Positions 28,858 to 38,491 of a stretch of DNA of 64,000 nucleotides are shown piece after piece; within the stretch, counting starts at the first letter, position 1; each line of letters opens with the position of its first letter. Source of the DNA: Vibrio gazogenes (GTDB lineage: Bacteria > Pseudomonadota > Gammaproteobacteria > Enterobacterales > Vibrionaceae); the NCBI RefSeq assembly GCF_002196515.1, contig NZ_CP018836.1, forward strand, positions 124,001 through 188,000, in the 5' to 3' direction. The notes under the pieces were generated by a model. That model did no database searches. It was not told the DNA's origin and saw only the letters and a list, made by a program, of their open reading frames with translations. Both the position numbers and the translations under genes were made by a program.

Positions 28858-29805
28858 ATGGATATCGTGAATCTACTGTTTAATAATGTTTTTACAGTGC
28901 CTGTCGCACTGCTTATTTTTGTATTCTTTTTACTCAAGTCCTCGATTATTTTTGTGCCTCAGAATCAAGCTTATCTGATCGAACGGTTTGGCAAATATCT
29001 GTCAACCAAAGAAGCCGGATTGCATTTTTTGGTGCCCTTTATTGATCGAATCGCGGCGGATCGTTCATTAAAAGAACAGGCCGTTGATGTTCCCCAGCAG
29101 AGTGCGATTACCAAAGATAATATTTCCCTGCATGTCGATGGTGTGCTGTATTTCCGGGTGCTTGATCCATATAAAGCGACTTACGGGGTTGATGACTATG
29201 TTTTTGCGGTGACTCAGCTATCCCAGACAACCATGCGTTCTGAGCTGGGTAAAATGGAGTTGGATAAAACCTTCGAAGAGCGTGATGCGCTGAACACCAA
29301 TATTGTTTCTGCAATCAATGAGGCGGCCGGCCCTTGGGGGATTCAGGTGTTGCGTTATGAAATCAAGGATATTATTCCGCCTCAATCTGTCATGGAAGCG
29401 ATGGAAGCCCAAATGAAAGCTGAGCGGGTCAAGCGGGCTCAGATTCTCGAATCAGAAGGGGATCGTCAGGCCGCGATTAACCGTGCTGAAGGTGAGAAAC
29501 AGTCAATCGTGTTATCAGCGGAAGCCGATAAAGCCGAGAAAATACTCCGTGCAGAAGGGGAAGCTAAAGCGATTATTGCTGTGGCAAATGCACAGGCGGA
29601 AGCGCTGCAAACGGTCGGTGAGTCCGCCAATACGGAAAGCGGCCAGAAAGCGGTTCAGCTTGAACTGGCGACCAAAGCCATTGCAGCGAAAGAGGCGATT
29701 GCCAAAGAGTCGTCCATGGTGATTCTGCCAGATAACGCGACTGATGCCAGTTCTATCGTGGCACAGGCGACGTCGATCATTAGTCAGTTGAATAAGAGTC
29801 GATAA
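28858..29805 (+). CDS. qmcA: QmcA-type SPFH/stomatin membrane protein
   Basis: A 315-residue protein. It has an N-terminal membrane helix (VPVALLIFVFFLLKSSIIFV), the SPFH/band-7 domain (about 30-190; VPQNQAYLIERFGKYLST, GVLYFRVLDPYKATYGV) and an Ala/Glu-rich coiled coil to about 265, ending in SSIVAQATSIISQLNKSR. SPFH proteins form large membrane-domain assemblies and influence FtsH-type proteolysis and membrane order. Coupled to the NfeD gene by a TAATG junction, as is common for stomatin-NfeD pairs. Confidence 0.92.
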   Translation: MDIVNLLFNNVFTVPVALLIFVFFLLKSSIIFVPQNQAYLIERFGKYLSTKEAGLHFLVPFIDRIAADRSLKEQAVDVPQQSAITKDNISLHVDGVLYFRVLDPYKATYGVDDYVFAVTQLSQTTMRSELGKMELDKTFEERDALNTNIVSAINEAAGPWGIQVLRYEIKDIIPPQSVMEAMEAQMKAERVKRAQILESEGDRQAAINRAEGEKQSIVLSAEADKAEKILRAEGEAKAIIAVANAQAEALQTVGESANTESGQKAVQLELATKAIAAKEAIAKESSMVILPDNATDASSIVAQATSIISQLNKSR

Positions 29806-30260
29806 TGGATTTCATCATAGCGCATTTGGTGCAGGTATTAGCTGTAACCGGATTAATCCTGTTAGTGGTTGAAGTGTTGGTGCTGGGCGCGAGCACATTT
29901 GTGCTGTTATTGATGGGGATGGGGCTATTACTCGCGTCCCTGTCGATGTACCTCGACTGGATTCCCACCACATGGCAATGGGCGCTGGTGGCTACGACCT
30001 TCTATACGCTGCTCTCCGGTGGTGTATTGTGGCCGATTTTTAAACGTGCTCAGAAAAAGCCAGAACACACGAGCGTACACAGTGATTTGATTGGTCATAG
30101 CTTTGTGTTACCGCAAGATACTACACCGGAAAAACCGACATCGTATCGTTTCTCTGGCATTGAGTGGCGTTTGATCACCCAAGAGCCATTAACCAAAGGG
30201 ACTTTAGTCGAAGTGATTCATTTGCAAGTCGGTGAATTATTCATCCGGGCGAAATCGTAA
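29805..30260 (+). CDS. NfeD-like membrane protein (short form)
   Basis: A 151-residue protein with two or three membrane helices in the first 75 residues (LVQVLAVTGLILLVVEVLVL, ALVATTFYTLLSGGVLWPIF) and a C-terminal OB-fold (about 90-150; IGHSFVLPQD, RFSGIEWRLITQEP, GTLVEVIHLQVGELFIRA). It lacks the protease domain of long NfeD proteins. It is the partner of the SPFH protein encoded just upstream, with which it overlaps by one base. Probably acts as a membrane anchor or modulator of the stomatin assembly. Confidence 0.9.
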   Translation: MDFIIAHLVQVLAVTGLILLVVEVLVLGASTFVLLLMGMGLLLASLSMYLDWIPTTWQWALVATTFYTLLSGGVLWPIFKRAQKKPEHTSVHSDLIGHSFVLPQDTTPEKPTSYRFSGIEWRLITQEPLTKGTLVEVIHLQVGELFIRAKS

Positions 30261-30280
30261 CCCAGTCGTCGCGGTCATTG

Positions 30281-30320
30281 AACCCCTATCGGGTCAGTAA
30301 TTGCCTGATAGGGGTTTTTT
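30281..30320 (+). terminator. Terminator of qmcA-nfeD, inside the end of the exonuclease gene
   Basis: AACCCCTATC (30281-30290) pairs with GATAGGGGTT (30307-30316), followed by a T-run to 30320. The stem overlaps the last codons and the stop codon of the convergent exonuclease gene, so the same bases serve as coding sequence on the other strand. Confidence 0.8.
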
Positions 30321-30999
30321 GTAAGTTCAGTTTTTTAATCTGAACTAAAAAGAGTTCGCCACAGGCGAGAGCATCGCTGGCTGCCGAATGTGAACAGTAA
30401 TCGGGCAGATGGTAGAAACGGCGTAAGTCATCCAACTGATAGCTGTCGTGTTGTCTGCTTTTCCCTGCGTAACTGAATCGTTTTTCGATATCGAGAGTAT
30501 CGACGAAACAGGCAGGAAACGATTGCAATTGCGCATGATGTCGGAAAAAGGTTGCGATAAAACATTTTTCTATCTGGCAATGATGCGCCAGTAATATTTT
30601 CCCCTGTGCCCGTTCCAACAGCCGATTCATCCCATCGGCCAGAGAGATACCTTGCGCCAAGGCATGCGGCGTCAGCCCGTTGATTTGTGCGGTCTCTGGT
30701 TTGATGAACTTGCCATGGTTGATCAACAGTTCTTCATGACTGGCGATATCAATGGCTTCTAAAGTTAAATCAACCATCCCAATCGAGAGGATTTGATCAT
30801 GTGCAGGTGCCAGACCTGTCGTTTCGAAATCAAGCGCCAGAAACCGGAGCTCACCGAGTGGTGTTTCTGGCTGAGCAAAGGGATGTGACAAATATGCCTG
30901 TAATGCCGCTGACCAATGAGGGGCGATTTGAATCCGTTGCCGTAGCGCCTCTGCGTCGGATGGATATTTCCAGTGTTGCAGCCAGTCAGTGAGCATCAT
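30286..30999 (-). CDS. DEDDh 3'-5' exonuclease (PolC/DnaQ-like)
   Basis: A 237-residue nuclease. Exo I motif FLALDFETTGLAPAH near residue 60, Exo II around LLAHHCQIEKCFIATFF near 135 and Exo III HSAASDALACGELF near 206, giving the D-E-D-D-h set. The protein resembles the exonucleases encoded beside CBS/DUF294 proteins rather than the DnaQ subunit itself. Two adjacent ATG codons at 30999 and 30996 follow AAGGAAG. They lie 20 bases downstream of the stop of the DUF294 gene, so the two form an operon. Substrate, DNA or RNA, is unknown. Confidence 0.88.
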   Translation of the reverse strand: MMLTDWLQHWKYPSDAEALRQRIQIAPHWSAALQAYLSHPFAQPETPLGELRFLALDFETTGLAPAHDQILSIGMVDLTLEAIDIASHEELLINHGKFIKPETAQINGLTPHALAQGISLADGMNRLLERAQGKILLAHHCQIEKCFIATFFRHHAQLQSFPACFVDTLDIEKRFSYAGKSRQHDSYQLDDLRRFYHLPDYCSHSAASDALACGELFLVQIKKLNLQKTPIRQLLTR

Positions 31000-31018
31000 T
31001 GATCTTCCTTGATATCGT

Positions 31019-32899
31019 CTATCGTCCTTTGACAAATTTCAGCTTAGCGACATCCTGTAATTCGCTGATAATCTTAAACGCGTCTTTCAGATGTTTACGT
31101 TCAAAGCTGCTGAAATGGTCGGGAATAATATGATTATTCGGTGTCGCTCCGGCCAGAATCGCATTCAGTTGATGGCGAAAGCGAACCTGCGTGATAAAAC
31201 GAAAAGCGCCAATAATGTTTTCACAACTATCCTGAGAGAGTACGCCGTGCTTCGCTGCATAACGAAAGCGTTCTTCCGTGCCAGTCAGAGAACCACCGGC
31301 AGCAAGACTGAAAATTCTTGCCAGATCAATGATCAGATTCAGCGCATACTTTTTAATATTCAGGGTATTACTGTTTTGCCCGCTTTTCTCGAGCACCAGA
31401 TGATTGAAAATTCCAAGCGGAGGCTGAGTTTCAATCGCATCACGCACTAATGCCGGAATAAACCCAGAGCTTTTTTGAATACAATCATGCAAATGGTGCT
31501 GAATTTGATCAACCAGATCTCGTTGACCATAAATGGCCCGGACTTCAAGAAATACACTGATACTCAATAGCCGGTTATATTCCGGGCTGGATACCCATTT
31601 TTGATAGTATTCTTTCCAACGGGAAACGGGTTGACACCATTTCGGGGACGCAGCCATATAGCGACCGTCACAGACCGGATAGCCACAGGCTGCCAGTGCA
31701 TTACAGACGCGCATTGCCAGATGAGTGAAGTAGAGTTTATGTTCTTCACGGGCATGTTCCGAGAGAACTAAGGCGCTATCTTGATCGGAAAGCATGTGGA
31801 CTTCATTACGGGCATGCGAGCCGGCAACCACCCAGGCATATTCACAGGGAGGCGGGCCGAGGATTTCTTCACTGAGTTGAATAATGCGGCGTGTAAACGC
31901 ATCCATCATCATGGACATGATCTGGCCTTGAATTTCAGCGCTCACGCCCCCTTCGACTAACGCCTGAAATATCGTTTCCCGCTCGCTTTTGAGATTCGCC
32001 AACGCATTGACTGAACTGGCGTATTTAATTTTTTCGAGTAGAAACAGCGACTGGGTGCGATGGTTGTGAACCAGATGCGTGGTGGTGAGAAGCCCTGTGA
32101 CTCGCTTGCCTGTTAAAACCGGTAAACAGCGGATGTTGTATTGCATCATCAGTGAGATGGCTTGGATCACTTTAGCATCGTGTTCGATCAAATGCGGATG
32201 CTGCGTCATGACCGTTGCAATCGGCTCATCAATGTCACGTCCGCTCGCAACGACCGATTGTGTCATATCCCGATCCGTCACGAGGCCGACAATGTCTTGA
32301 TCCTGCATGACGACCGCGCAAGAACTGCGCTGCTTGTGAGGGATATGACCGCACATCATGCGTGCGACATCACGGATACTGTCATGGCAGTTGACGATCG
32401 TAATATTTTCACTCGCGATTTCTCCGACTGTGCGGAAGAAAAGCCCTTTGGCTTCTTTTTTACACACATCGTTGACTGCGGAGGTCAGCCGAATGTTGGC
32501 CTGAGACGCAAAATAGTCAGCAAAATCCGGATAGGTTTCACAGACCAGCGTCAGCTCCTGATGGGGAATCAAATACAGCAGTGAGTCATCGATAGCCTGT
32601 GCCTGATAGCCGTCTTCTGCATTCACCAATGGTTTGAGGAAGGTAAAGCCAAATTGATCATCCTGACCGAGTCTGGCTCGCAACTCACCCGTTTGAGTTC
32701 GTTGTTCTATCGCACCGGTTCTGATGATGTATAGATAGCGTTGTTCACACAACGAACTAAAATCAATCGTTTCGCCTTTCACGAGATATTTGACTTTGAC
32801 CGTATTGGCCATTGAAGCAACCAATGCTGGCGGTAACTTATCGAACGGGTCGATTCTGACCAGAAAATCATGGATGTTAGGCGTGATCGACGTACTCAT
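31019..32899 (-). CDS. cNMP-binding, CBS and DUF294 nucleotidyltransferase-like protein
   Basis: A 626-residue cytoplasmic protein. Domains in order: cyclic-nucleotide-binding-like (about 15-135; VKGETIDFSSLCEQRYLYII), a CBS pair (about 160-290; SSCAVVMQDQDIVGLVTDRD, IRCLPVLTGKRVTGLLTTTH), a DUF294 nucleotidyltransferase-like domain (about 320-470) and the DUF294 C-terminal helical domain (about 490-620). The nucleotidyltransferase motif is VAGSHARNEVHMLSDQDSALVL, with the GS and DxD elements as in GlnD-like enzymes. It may nucleotidylate a partner in response to an adenylate or cyclic nucleotide signal; no target is known. Cotranscribed with the exonuclease. Confidence 0.86.
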   Translation of the reverse strand: MSTSITPNIHDFLVRIDPFDKLPPALVASMANTVKVKYLVKGETIDFSSLCEQRYLYIIRTGAIEQRTQTGELRARLGQDDQFGFTFLKPLVNAEDGYQAQAIDDSLLYLIPHQELTLVCETYPDFADYFASQANIRLTSAVNDVCKKEAKGLFFRTVGEIASENITIVNCHDSIRDVARMMCGHIPHKQRSSCAVVMQDQDIVGLVTDRDMTQSVVASGRDIDEPIATVMTQHPHLIEHDAKVIQAISLMMQYNIRCLPVLTGKRVTGLLTTTHLVHNHRTQSLFLLEKIKYASSVNALANLKSERETIFQALVEGGVSAEIQGQIMSMMMDAFTRRIIQLSEEILGPPPCEYAWVVAGSHARNEVHMLSDQDSALVLSEHAREEHKLYFTHLAMRVCNALAACGYPVCDGRYMAASPKWCQPVSRWKEYYQKWVSSPEYNRLLSISVFLEVRAIYGQRDLVDQIQHHLHDCIQKSSGFIPALVRDAIETQPPLGIFNHLVLEKSGQNSNTLNIKKYALNLIIDLARIFSLAAGGSLTGTEERFRYAAKHGVLSQDSCENIIGAFRFITQVRFRHQLNAILAGATPNNHIIPDHFSSFERKHLKDAFKIISELQDVAKLKFVKGR

Positions 32900-33098
32900 A
32901 TATTCATTCTATCCTGATGCTGTTCTGCGCTATTATATCGTTGCATGCAAAGATGAACAGTATTTTTAAAATAGCTTTTCAAAAATTTGAATCTGTGCAA
33001 CTATTGCGCAAATTATGGTTCGGTTCTATGACTGTTTTTTCTTTTTATTACATTGATTATATTTACTTTTTTGTGAATTTTAGGGTGAGAGTATTACT

Positions 33099-33635
33099 GT
33101 GGGTGACACAATTTTTGTCAATGATACATTGGCACAAGCGTTAGGTTTGGTCAGTTTTGCTTTAGGGCTTTCGACTTTTTATCAAAAGAATGATCGGCGT
33201 CTGAAAATATTGATGCTGGTTTTCAACCTGAATCACTGTATTCATTATCTGTTACTGGGTTCAACAGTTTCGGCACTCAGCACCATGTTATCTGCCGCCC
33301 GGACGACCACCGCTATTTTTGTCTCTTCGGTCCGCGTGGCAGCGATCTTTATTGTGATCAGTCTCGTCAGCGGTGTATGGATGGCAAATCATTGGTGGGA
33401 TCTCTGGTCAGTTGTGGGGACGGTTATCGGCACCTATTCGGTCTTCTGTCTTGCTGGTATTAAGATGCGGATCGGGTTTCTGCTGGGCGGCATATGCTGG
33501 CTCATCAATAACATAATTGTTGGCTCGATTGGTGGGGTGATGTTGGAAGCTTCATTATTGAGTATGAATCTATTGACGATATATCGCATTCATCGACAAG
33601 CGAGCAATATGTTGATAAAAACGCCGGAATGTTAA
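33099..33635 (+). CDS. YgjV-like inner membrane protein
   Basis: A 178-residue protein with about five or six hydrophobic helices (LGLVSFALGLSTFY, CIHYLLLGSTVSALSTMLSA, VAAIFIVISLVSGVWMA, GFLLGGICWLINNIIVGSIG). It matches the small Imp-YgjV family of inner-membrane proteins, whose function is unknown. The start is GTG at 33099, with AGGGTGAGAG upstream. It stands alone and diverges from the DUF294 gene. Confidence 0.75.
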   Translation: MGDTIFVNDTLAQALGLVSFALGLSTFYQKNDRRLKILMLVFNLNHCIHYLLLGSTVSALSTMLSAARTTTAIFVSSVRVAAIFIVISLVSGVWMANHWWDLWSVVGTVIGTYSVFCLAGIKMRIGFLLGGICWLINNIIVGSIGGVMLEASLLSMNLLTIYRIHRQASNMLIKTPEC

Positions 33636-33862
33636 ATATGATGGCAATATTTTTACAACTAGCCCAACATGAATTCTTATGGCAATGATAGCCCGCATTG
33701 CCTGACTTTGAGAGCCCCCTTCCAAACATTTTCCCCGACTTAAATACCCTGCCTGTCTATCCGGTCTGACCACCATGATATTCATTAAATTTCCATTCAT
33801 TCTGATTCATAAATCGGTAGTATCCATTGAATTCAAAATAAAAATAGTAGGAGAACATCCTA

Positions 33863-35008
33863 ATGATATGTCGCATTTGTCAGCAAAGACCGCCATCGAT
33901 TGCTGGTCGGTTTTCCCGATATCGCGTTTGGCGACAGTGGCTTGGGTTATGGATTTTAATCAGCGGATTAACGGCTTGTTATGATGATGCCCGTCCGGTG
34001 ACGGTTGAGCCGAAACCGGTTCGTCCGGTCAAAACCATGGTTGTCTCATCGGTGAAAACCACTCCGGTTGTGACACAAGTCGGTGATATTGAAGCTTATC
34101 AGCAAACGTTGCTGGGGTTTCGGATTGCCGGACGCATACTTGAGCGCCGGTTTGATGTCGGTGATCTCGTGCACCAAGGGGCGGTTTTAGCGACCTTGGA
34201 TCCCAGTAATGCCAATAATGCTCTCAAGCAGGCTAACGCGGAACTGGATAATGCAAAATCAGCGGCAACCCTTGCTCGGCGAACTCTTGCCCGGATGAAA
34301 AAACTATTACCCAACGGGGCGATTTCCCGCTCTCGTTACGATGAGGCAAAATCAGACTGGCAAGCCGCTGCTTCCCAGCTTGAGCGGGCTCAGGCTGCCG
34401 TTAAAGATGCGCAAGATAACCTACAGTTTACCCATCTGATTGCGCCACAAGATGGGGTGATCAGTGAGACCAATGCGAACCCCGGACAGGTTGTCAGTGC
34501 AGGGCAGCAAGTCTTTAAACTCGCCTACAATGGGCAGTTGGACGCCGTGTTTGAAGTGCCTGAGCAGGTTTTACAGACCCGGATCGAAGACCCGCAAATT
34601 ACAGTTTCTCTACTCTCGAATCCTGAAATCAAAACTCGCGCTAAATTACGTGACATTACCCCACAGGCCGATCCGTATACCCGGACATACCGCGTTCGGG
34701 TCACGCTGGTTGATCCGCCAGAACTGATGGGGCTGGGTGCAATTGTCAAAGGGCAATTACAACTTCCCACGATTGATCAGGTTATCGTGCCGAAAGCGGC
34801 TTTGACACGTCAAGGGGATCAGCCGGCCGTTTATGTGGTTGATGGGCAGAGCAATGCGCTGCGACTGAAGTTGATATCGGTCACTCGCTACAGCGATGAT
34901 GCGCTTTATATTTCTTCAGGGCTCGATGCCGGTGATCAGGTTGTCATTGCCGGTGTCAATCAACTGCGACCCGGTTTGAAAGTCCGGCTGATGCAGGGAG
35001 GGGAATGA
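33863..35008 (+). CDS. RND efflux periplasmic adaptor, lipoprotein
   Basis: A 381-residue membrane fusion protein. An N-terminal hydrophobic stretch ends in a lipobox (LISGLTAC), so it should be anchored by lipid. It has the lipoyl half-motif near residue 90 (GRILERRFDVGDLVHQGAVLATLD), a helical hairpin (about 105-170), the second lipoyl half (FTHLIAPQDGVISETNANPG) and beta-barrel and membrane-proximal domains to the C-terminus. It links an RND pump to an outer-membrane channel. AGGAG lies 8 bases before the ATG. Overlaps the pump gene by 4 bases. Confidence 0.92.
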   Translation: MICRICQQRPPSIAGRFSRYRVWRQWLGLWILISGLTACYDDARPVTVEPKPVRPVKTMVVSSVKTTPVVTQVGDIEAYQQTLLGFRIAGRILERRFDVGDLVHQGAVLATLDPSNANNALKQANAELDNAKSAATLARRTLARMKKLLPNGAISRSRYDEAKSDWQAAASQLERAQAAVKDAQDNLQFTHLIAPQDGVISETNANPGQVVSAGQQVFKLAYNGQLDAVFEVPEQVLQTRIEDPQITVSLLSNPEIKTRAKLRDITPQADPYTRTYRVRVTLVDPPELMGLGAIVKGQLQLPTIDQVIVPKAALTRQGDQPAVYVVDGQSNALRLKLISVTRYSDDALYISSGLDAGDQVVIAGVNQLRPGLKVRLMQGGE

Positions 35009-38000
35009 TGGCATCCCATTCATCTGAACAGCGCTTTAATCTCTCTGCTTGGGCACTGGAAAACCAACAAATGGTATCGTTTTTGATGTTGATGATCGTC
35101 GTGATGGGGATTATCAGTTTTCAAAATTTACCGCGTAATGAAGATCCAGAGTTTACCGTCAAGATTGCAGTGGTTTCTGCGCATTGGCCCGGGGCGACTA
35201 TCGAAGAAACCACGCAATTTCTAACCGATAAGTTAGAGAAGAAGCTGCAAGAGATCCCCTACCTTGATCATTTGAGAAGTTATACCCGGGCCGGAGAAAC
35301 GGTCATCTTTGTTAATTTACGCGACAGTACACCGCCAGACCAAGTGGCGGATATCTGGTATCAGACGCGCAAGAAAATGTTGGATCTGTCACCGGAGTTG
35401 CCGAGCGGCGTGATTGGCCCTGCGGTTAATGATGAATTTGCCGATACCTTCGGGACGATTTTCGCATTCACGGCGGATGGATTCAGCATGAAAGAGCTGC
35501 GTCAGACCGTGGATGACGTCCGTTCAACGCTGATGCGAGTACCCTATGTCAGTAAAATTGAAGTGATGGGTGCACAGGAGCAACAGGTCGTGCTGGCGAT
35601 CTCATCCAAACGGCTGGCAGGACTCGGGTTAAATCTCAAAGAGGTGATTGACAGTTTACAGGCTCAGAATGCTGTGACACCGGCAGGGGTGATTCGGACC
35701 GGTGATGAACGGATATCTGTTCAGGTCAGTGGTGCATTCCGCTCGGCCGAAAGTCTGAAAGAGATTGTACTCCGTATCCATGATCGTTTTATTCCCCTAC
35801 GTGACATCGCAAAGATATATACGCAAGCCGAACAGCCACCGAAACCCGAGTTTCGGGTCGATGGCAAGGCTGCAATCGGGCTGGCGATTTCGATGTCGCC
35901 TGATGGCAACATGTTAAAATTCGGCCAGGATTTACGCCAAGCAATGTCTCGGATTGAGAATAATTTACCCTATGGGATTGACGTCACGAAAGTGGCCGAC
36001 CAATCTGCGGTGGTCCAAGATGCTGTCGGCGGGTTCGTCAAGGTACTGATTGAGGCAGTGGTGATTGTGCTCGCGGTGTCGTTTGTATCACTGGGCACAA
36101 GAGCAGGCTTGGTCGTTGCTGTGTCGATTCCGATTGTACTTGCTATGACTTTTTCCGGAATGGAGATGGCCGGTATCGGTTTTCAGCGTATCTCTCTCGG
36201 GGCGTTGATCATCTCGCTCGGTTTGCTGGTCGATGATGCCATGATTACGATTGAAGCGATGGTTTCCAAGTTGGAAGACGGCTGGCCGCGGAAAAAAGCG
36301 GCTGCGTGGGCTTATCAAAATACCGCCTTTCCGATGTTAACGGGAACACTGGTTACCATTGCGGGCTTCATTCCGGTCGGATTCGCTGCCTCAGGTGCCG
36401 GAGAATATTGCTATTCGTTGTTTGTGGTGGTGATGGTATCCCTAGCCAGTTCATGGATTGTTGCCATTCTTTTCTCACCGTTATTAGGGGTATGGTTATT
36501 ACCTGAAAATCTGAAAGCCCATGAAGCCAAACAAGGACGACTGTCTGCCGGGTATCAGCAGCTGATTGACGGTGTTCTCCATCATCGATGGAAAACCATT
36601 GTTCTGGCAGTATCTTTATTGGTTGTCGCCAGTGCGTTATCTGAGCGGCTCCATTCTGAATTCTTCCCGGCATCTGACCGGCCGGAACTGCTTGTCAGTC
36701 TCAGACTACCGGCAAATGCATCCCAGAGCGACACGCTGGCTGAGGTAAAAAAACTGGAAGCTCAGTTGGCAAGTAACCCGAAAGTGGCTCTGTTTTCAAG
36801 TTACGTTGGTTCTGGCGCAGTGCGGTTCTATCTACCGATGGATATTTTGCTAAATCAGGAGAACATTGCTCAGGTTGTGGTCGTGGCTAAAAATATCGAG
36901 CAGCGCAAAACGCTGCGTAAAGAGTTACAAACCATCATGCAACGTGATTTCGGAGAATGGATTACACGTGTTTCGCCATTAGAACTCGGGCCACCGGTCG
37001 GTTGGCCGTTGCGTTATCGGGTCAGCGGGCCGAACCTGAATCACGTTCGGGCATATGCACAGTCACTGGCGAATGTGGTTGCAGATCATTCCGATACCCG
37101 GGATATCAACCTGACATCCGGAGAACCACAGCGTTTACTGCGTGTCGACGTTGATCAAACGGCTGCCCGGGCTGTCGGGCTGAGCCGCCAACAAATTGCA
37201 CAACAGCTGGCAACGATTTTTTCTGGTCAGACGATTACATCACTACGGGAAGGGATTCATCCGGTCAGTATTGTGGTGAAAGGTGGCGTGAGTGAGCAGC
37301 AGGATATTGAAACGATAGAGAACCTGCAAATTTCGCTCGGTCAGGAGCAAGTCATTCCACTCAGGCAAGTGGCAAAAGTCGAATATACCATTACGGATCC
37401 GATTATCTGGCGACGTCAGTTGGAACCCTTTATTACGGTTCAGACCGATATCGCGCCCGGAATTATGGCCGGGAAAGTCTCTTCCGAGTTAGCCCCTCAG
37501 ATTGAAGCATTCAGGCAACAGCTCCCTGCTGGTTATGAAGTCACCGAAGAGGGTACTGTCAGTGAGTCAGAGAAAGGGAATGAGTCAATTTACGCGGTTT
37601 TACCGGTAACGCTCATCGTGATGCTGACCTTGCTCATGATTCAGCTTCGACGTTTCTCCAGCATGATGTTGGCGTTGTGTACCGCGCCATTCGGTTTAAT
37701 CGGGATAGTCGTCGCGATGTTACCAACGGGCACGCCTGTCGGTTTTGTCGCGTTGCTTGGTGTGATCGCTCTGGTCGGTATGATTATCCGTAATGCAGTG
37801 ATTCTGATTTCTGAGGTGGATGACAACCTGAAGCGAGGCCATGGGGCGCATCAGTCGATAGTGAGCGCCGCAACGCATCGTGCCAGACCAATTTTGCTGA
37901 CTGCTTTTGCCGCCATTCTTGGCATGATTCCAATTGCCAGACAGGTTTTCTGGGGACCTATGGCATATGCCATTATCGGTGGATTGATGGCAGCAACTGT

Positions 38001-38082
38001 CATTACGTTAACGGTATTACCAGCCGCAATTAGTCTGGTCTTACAGTGGGAAAAGCGAGGAATATCACAGCAAGAGGCATAA
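35005..38082 (+). CDS. RND family efflux pump, inner membrane permease
   Basis: A 1025-residue AcrB-type proton antiporter with twelve expected membrane helices, two large periplasmic loops and an internal duplication. Membrane helices 4 and 10 carry the proton-relay region (SLGLLVDDAMITIEAMVSKL near residue 400; GVIALVGMIIRNAVILISEV near 918). The N-terminus ENQQMVSFLMLMIVVMGII and GTIFAFTADGFS fit the heavy-metal/multidrug HAE1-like branch; specificity is not evident. Cotranscribed with its adaptor; no outer-membrane factor follows, so a TolC-like channel elsewhere must be used. Confidence 0.94.
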   Translation: MMASHSSEQRFNLSAWALENQQMVSFLMLMIVVMGIISFQNLPRNEDPEFTVKIAVVSAHWPGATIEETTQFLTDKLEKKLQEIPYLDHLRSYTRAGETVIFVNLRDSTPPDQVADIWYQTRKKMLDLSPELPSGVIGPAVNDEFADTFGTIFAFTADGFSMKELRQTVDDVRSTLMRVPYVSKIEVMGAQEQQVVLAISSKRLAGLGLNLKEVIDSLQAQNAVTPAGVIRTGDERISVQVSGAFRSAESLKEIVLRIHDRFIPLRDIAKIYTQAEQPPKPEFRVDGKAAIGLAISMSPDGNMLKFGQDLRQAMSRIENNLPYGIDVTKVADQSAVVQDAVGGFVKVLIEAVVIVLAVSFVSLGTRAGLVVAVSIPIVLAMTFSGMEMAGIGFQRISLGALIISLGLLVDDAMITIEAMVSKLEDGWPRKKAAAWAYQNTAFPMLTGTLVTIAGFIPVGFAASGAGEYCYSLFVVVMVSLASSWIVAILFSPLLGVWLLPENLKAHEAKQGRLSAGYQQLIDGVLHHRWKTIVLAVSLLVVASALSERLHSEFFPASDRPELLVSLRLPANASQSDTLAEVKKLEAQLASNPKVALFSSYVGSGAVRFYLPMDILLNQENIAQVVVVAKNIEQRKTLRKELQTIMQRDFGEWITRVSPLELGPPVGWPLRYRVSGPNLNHVRAYAQSLANVVADHSDTRDINLTSGEPQRLLRVDVDQTAARAVGLSRQQIAQQLATIFSGQTITSLREGIHPVSIVVKGGVSEQQDIETIENLQISLGQEQVIPLRQVAKVEYTITDPIIWRRQLEPFITVQTDIAPGIMAGKVSSELAPQIEAFRQQLPAGYEVTEEGTVSESEKGNESIYAVLPVTLIVMLTLLMIQLRRFSSMMLALCTAPFGLIGIVVAMLPTGTPVGFVALLGVIALVGMIIRNAVILISEVDDNLKRGHGAHQSIVSAATHRARPILLTAFAAILGMIPIARQVFWGPMAYAIIGGLMAATVITLTVLPAAISLVLQWEKRGISQQEA

Positions 38083-38491
38083 ACACCTTCCAATTTTTAA
38101 TCGCGCTGCCAATTAATAGCAGCGCTTTTTCAGGGGAGGCTCTGTAACGTTATAATTTATGAATTTTTTAGAATAAATATTATCTGGTATTTGATTTTTT
38201 ATTTAAATTATATATTCAATCAATTGAGTATTTGTGTGCTTTCAGTTTGTTGGTTTCTATAAAATTAATATGTTTAATTTATTGAAAATATTTAAAAACA
38301 TCAATTGTCACTTAATCAGGTGGTGTTTGATAAATTAATTAAACCCCCAAATGGTAATGATGTGTAAATAATATTAAATTTAATATAATTGAATCTGTAA
38401 TGATACGCAAAATAATTCATTTATCATGATGACAAGAATTTTTTTACTGAGAGAATGTCGCTGCCTACATATAAATAACAGAGGTGGTGTT
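38083..38491. other. Very AT-rich intergenic region before cqsA
   Basis: About 409 bases. The RND terminator lies at its left end; the remainder is a long AT-rich stretch that must contain the cqsA promoter. No ORF, no clear operator. The AT-richness continues into cqsA and contrasts with the RND genes. Confidence 0.5.
38103..38130 (+). terminator. Rho-independent terminator of the RND operon
   Basis: GCGCTGC (38103-38109) pairs with GCAGCGC (38119-38125) around a 9-base loop, followed by TTTTT. It lies 20 bases past the pump stop codon. Confidence 0.88.

Noticed and set aside
35005-38082. Missing outer-membrane channel as a sign of a broken RND operon
   Set aside because: Many two-gene RND operons rely on a TolC-type channel encoded elsewhere, and both genes look intact.
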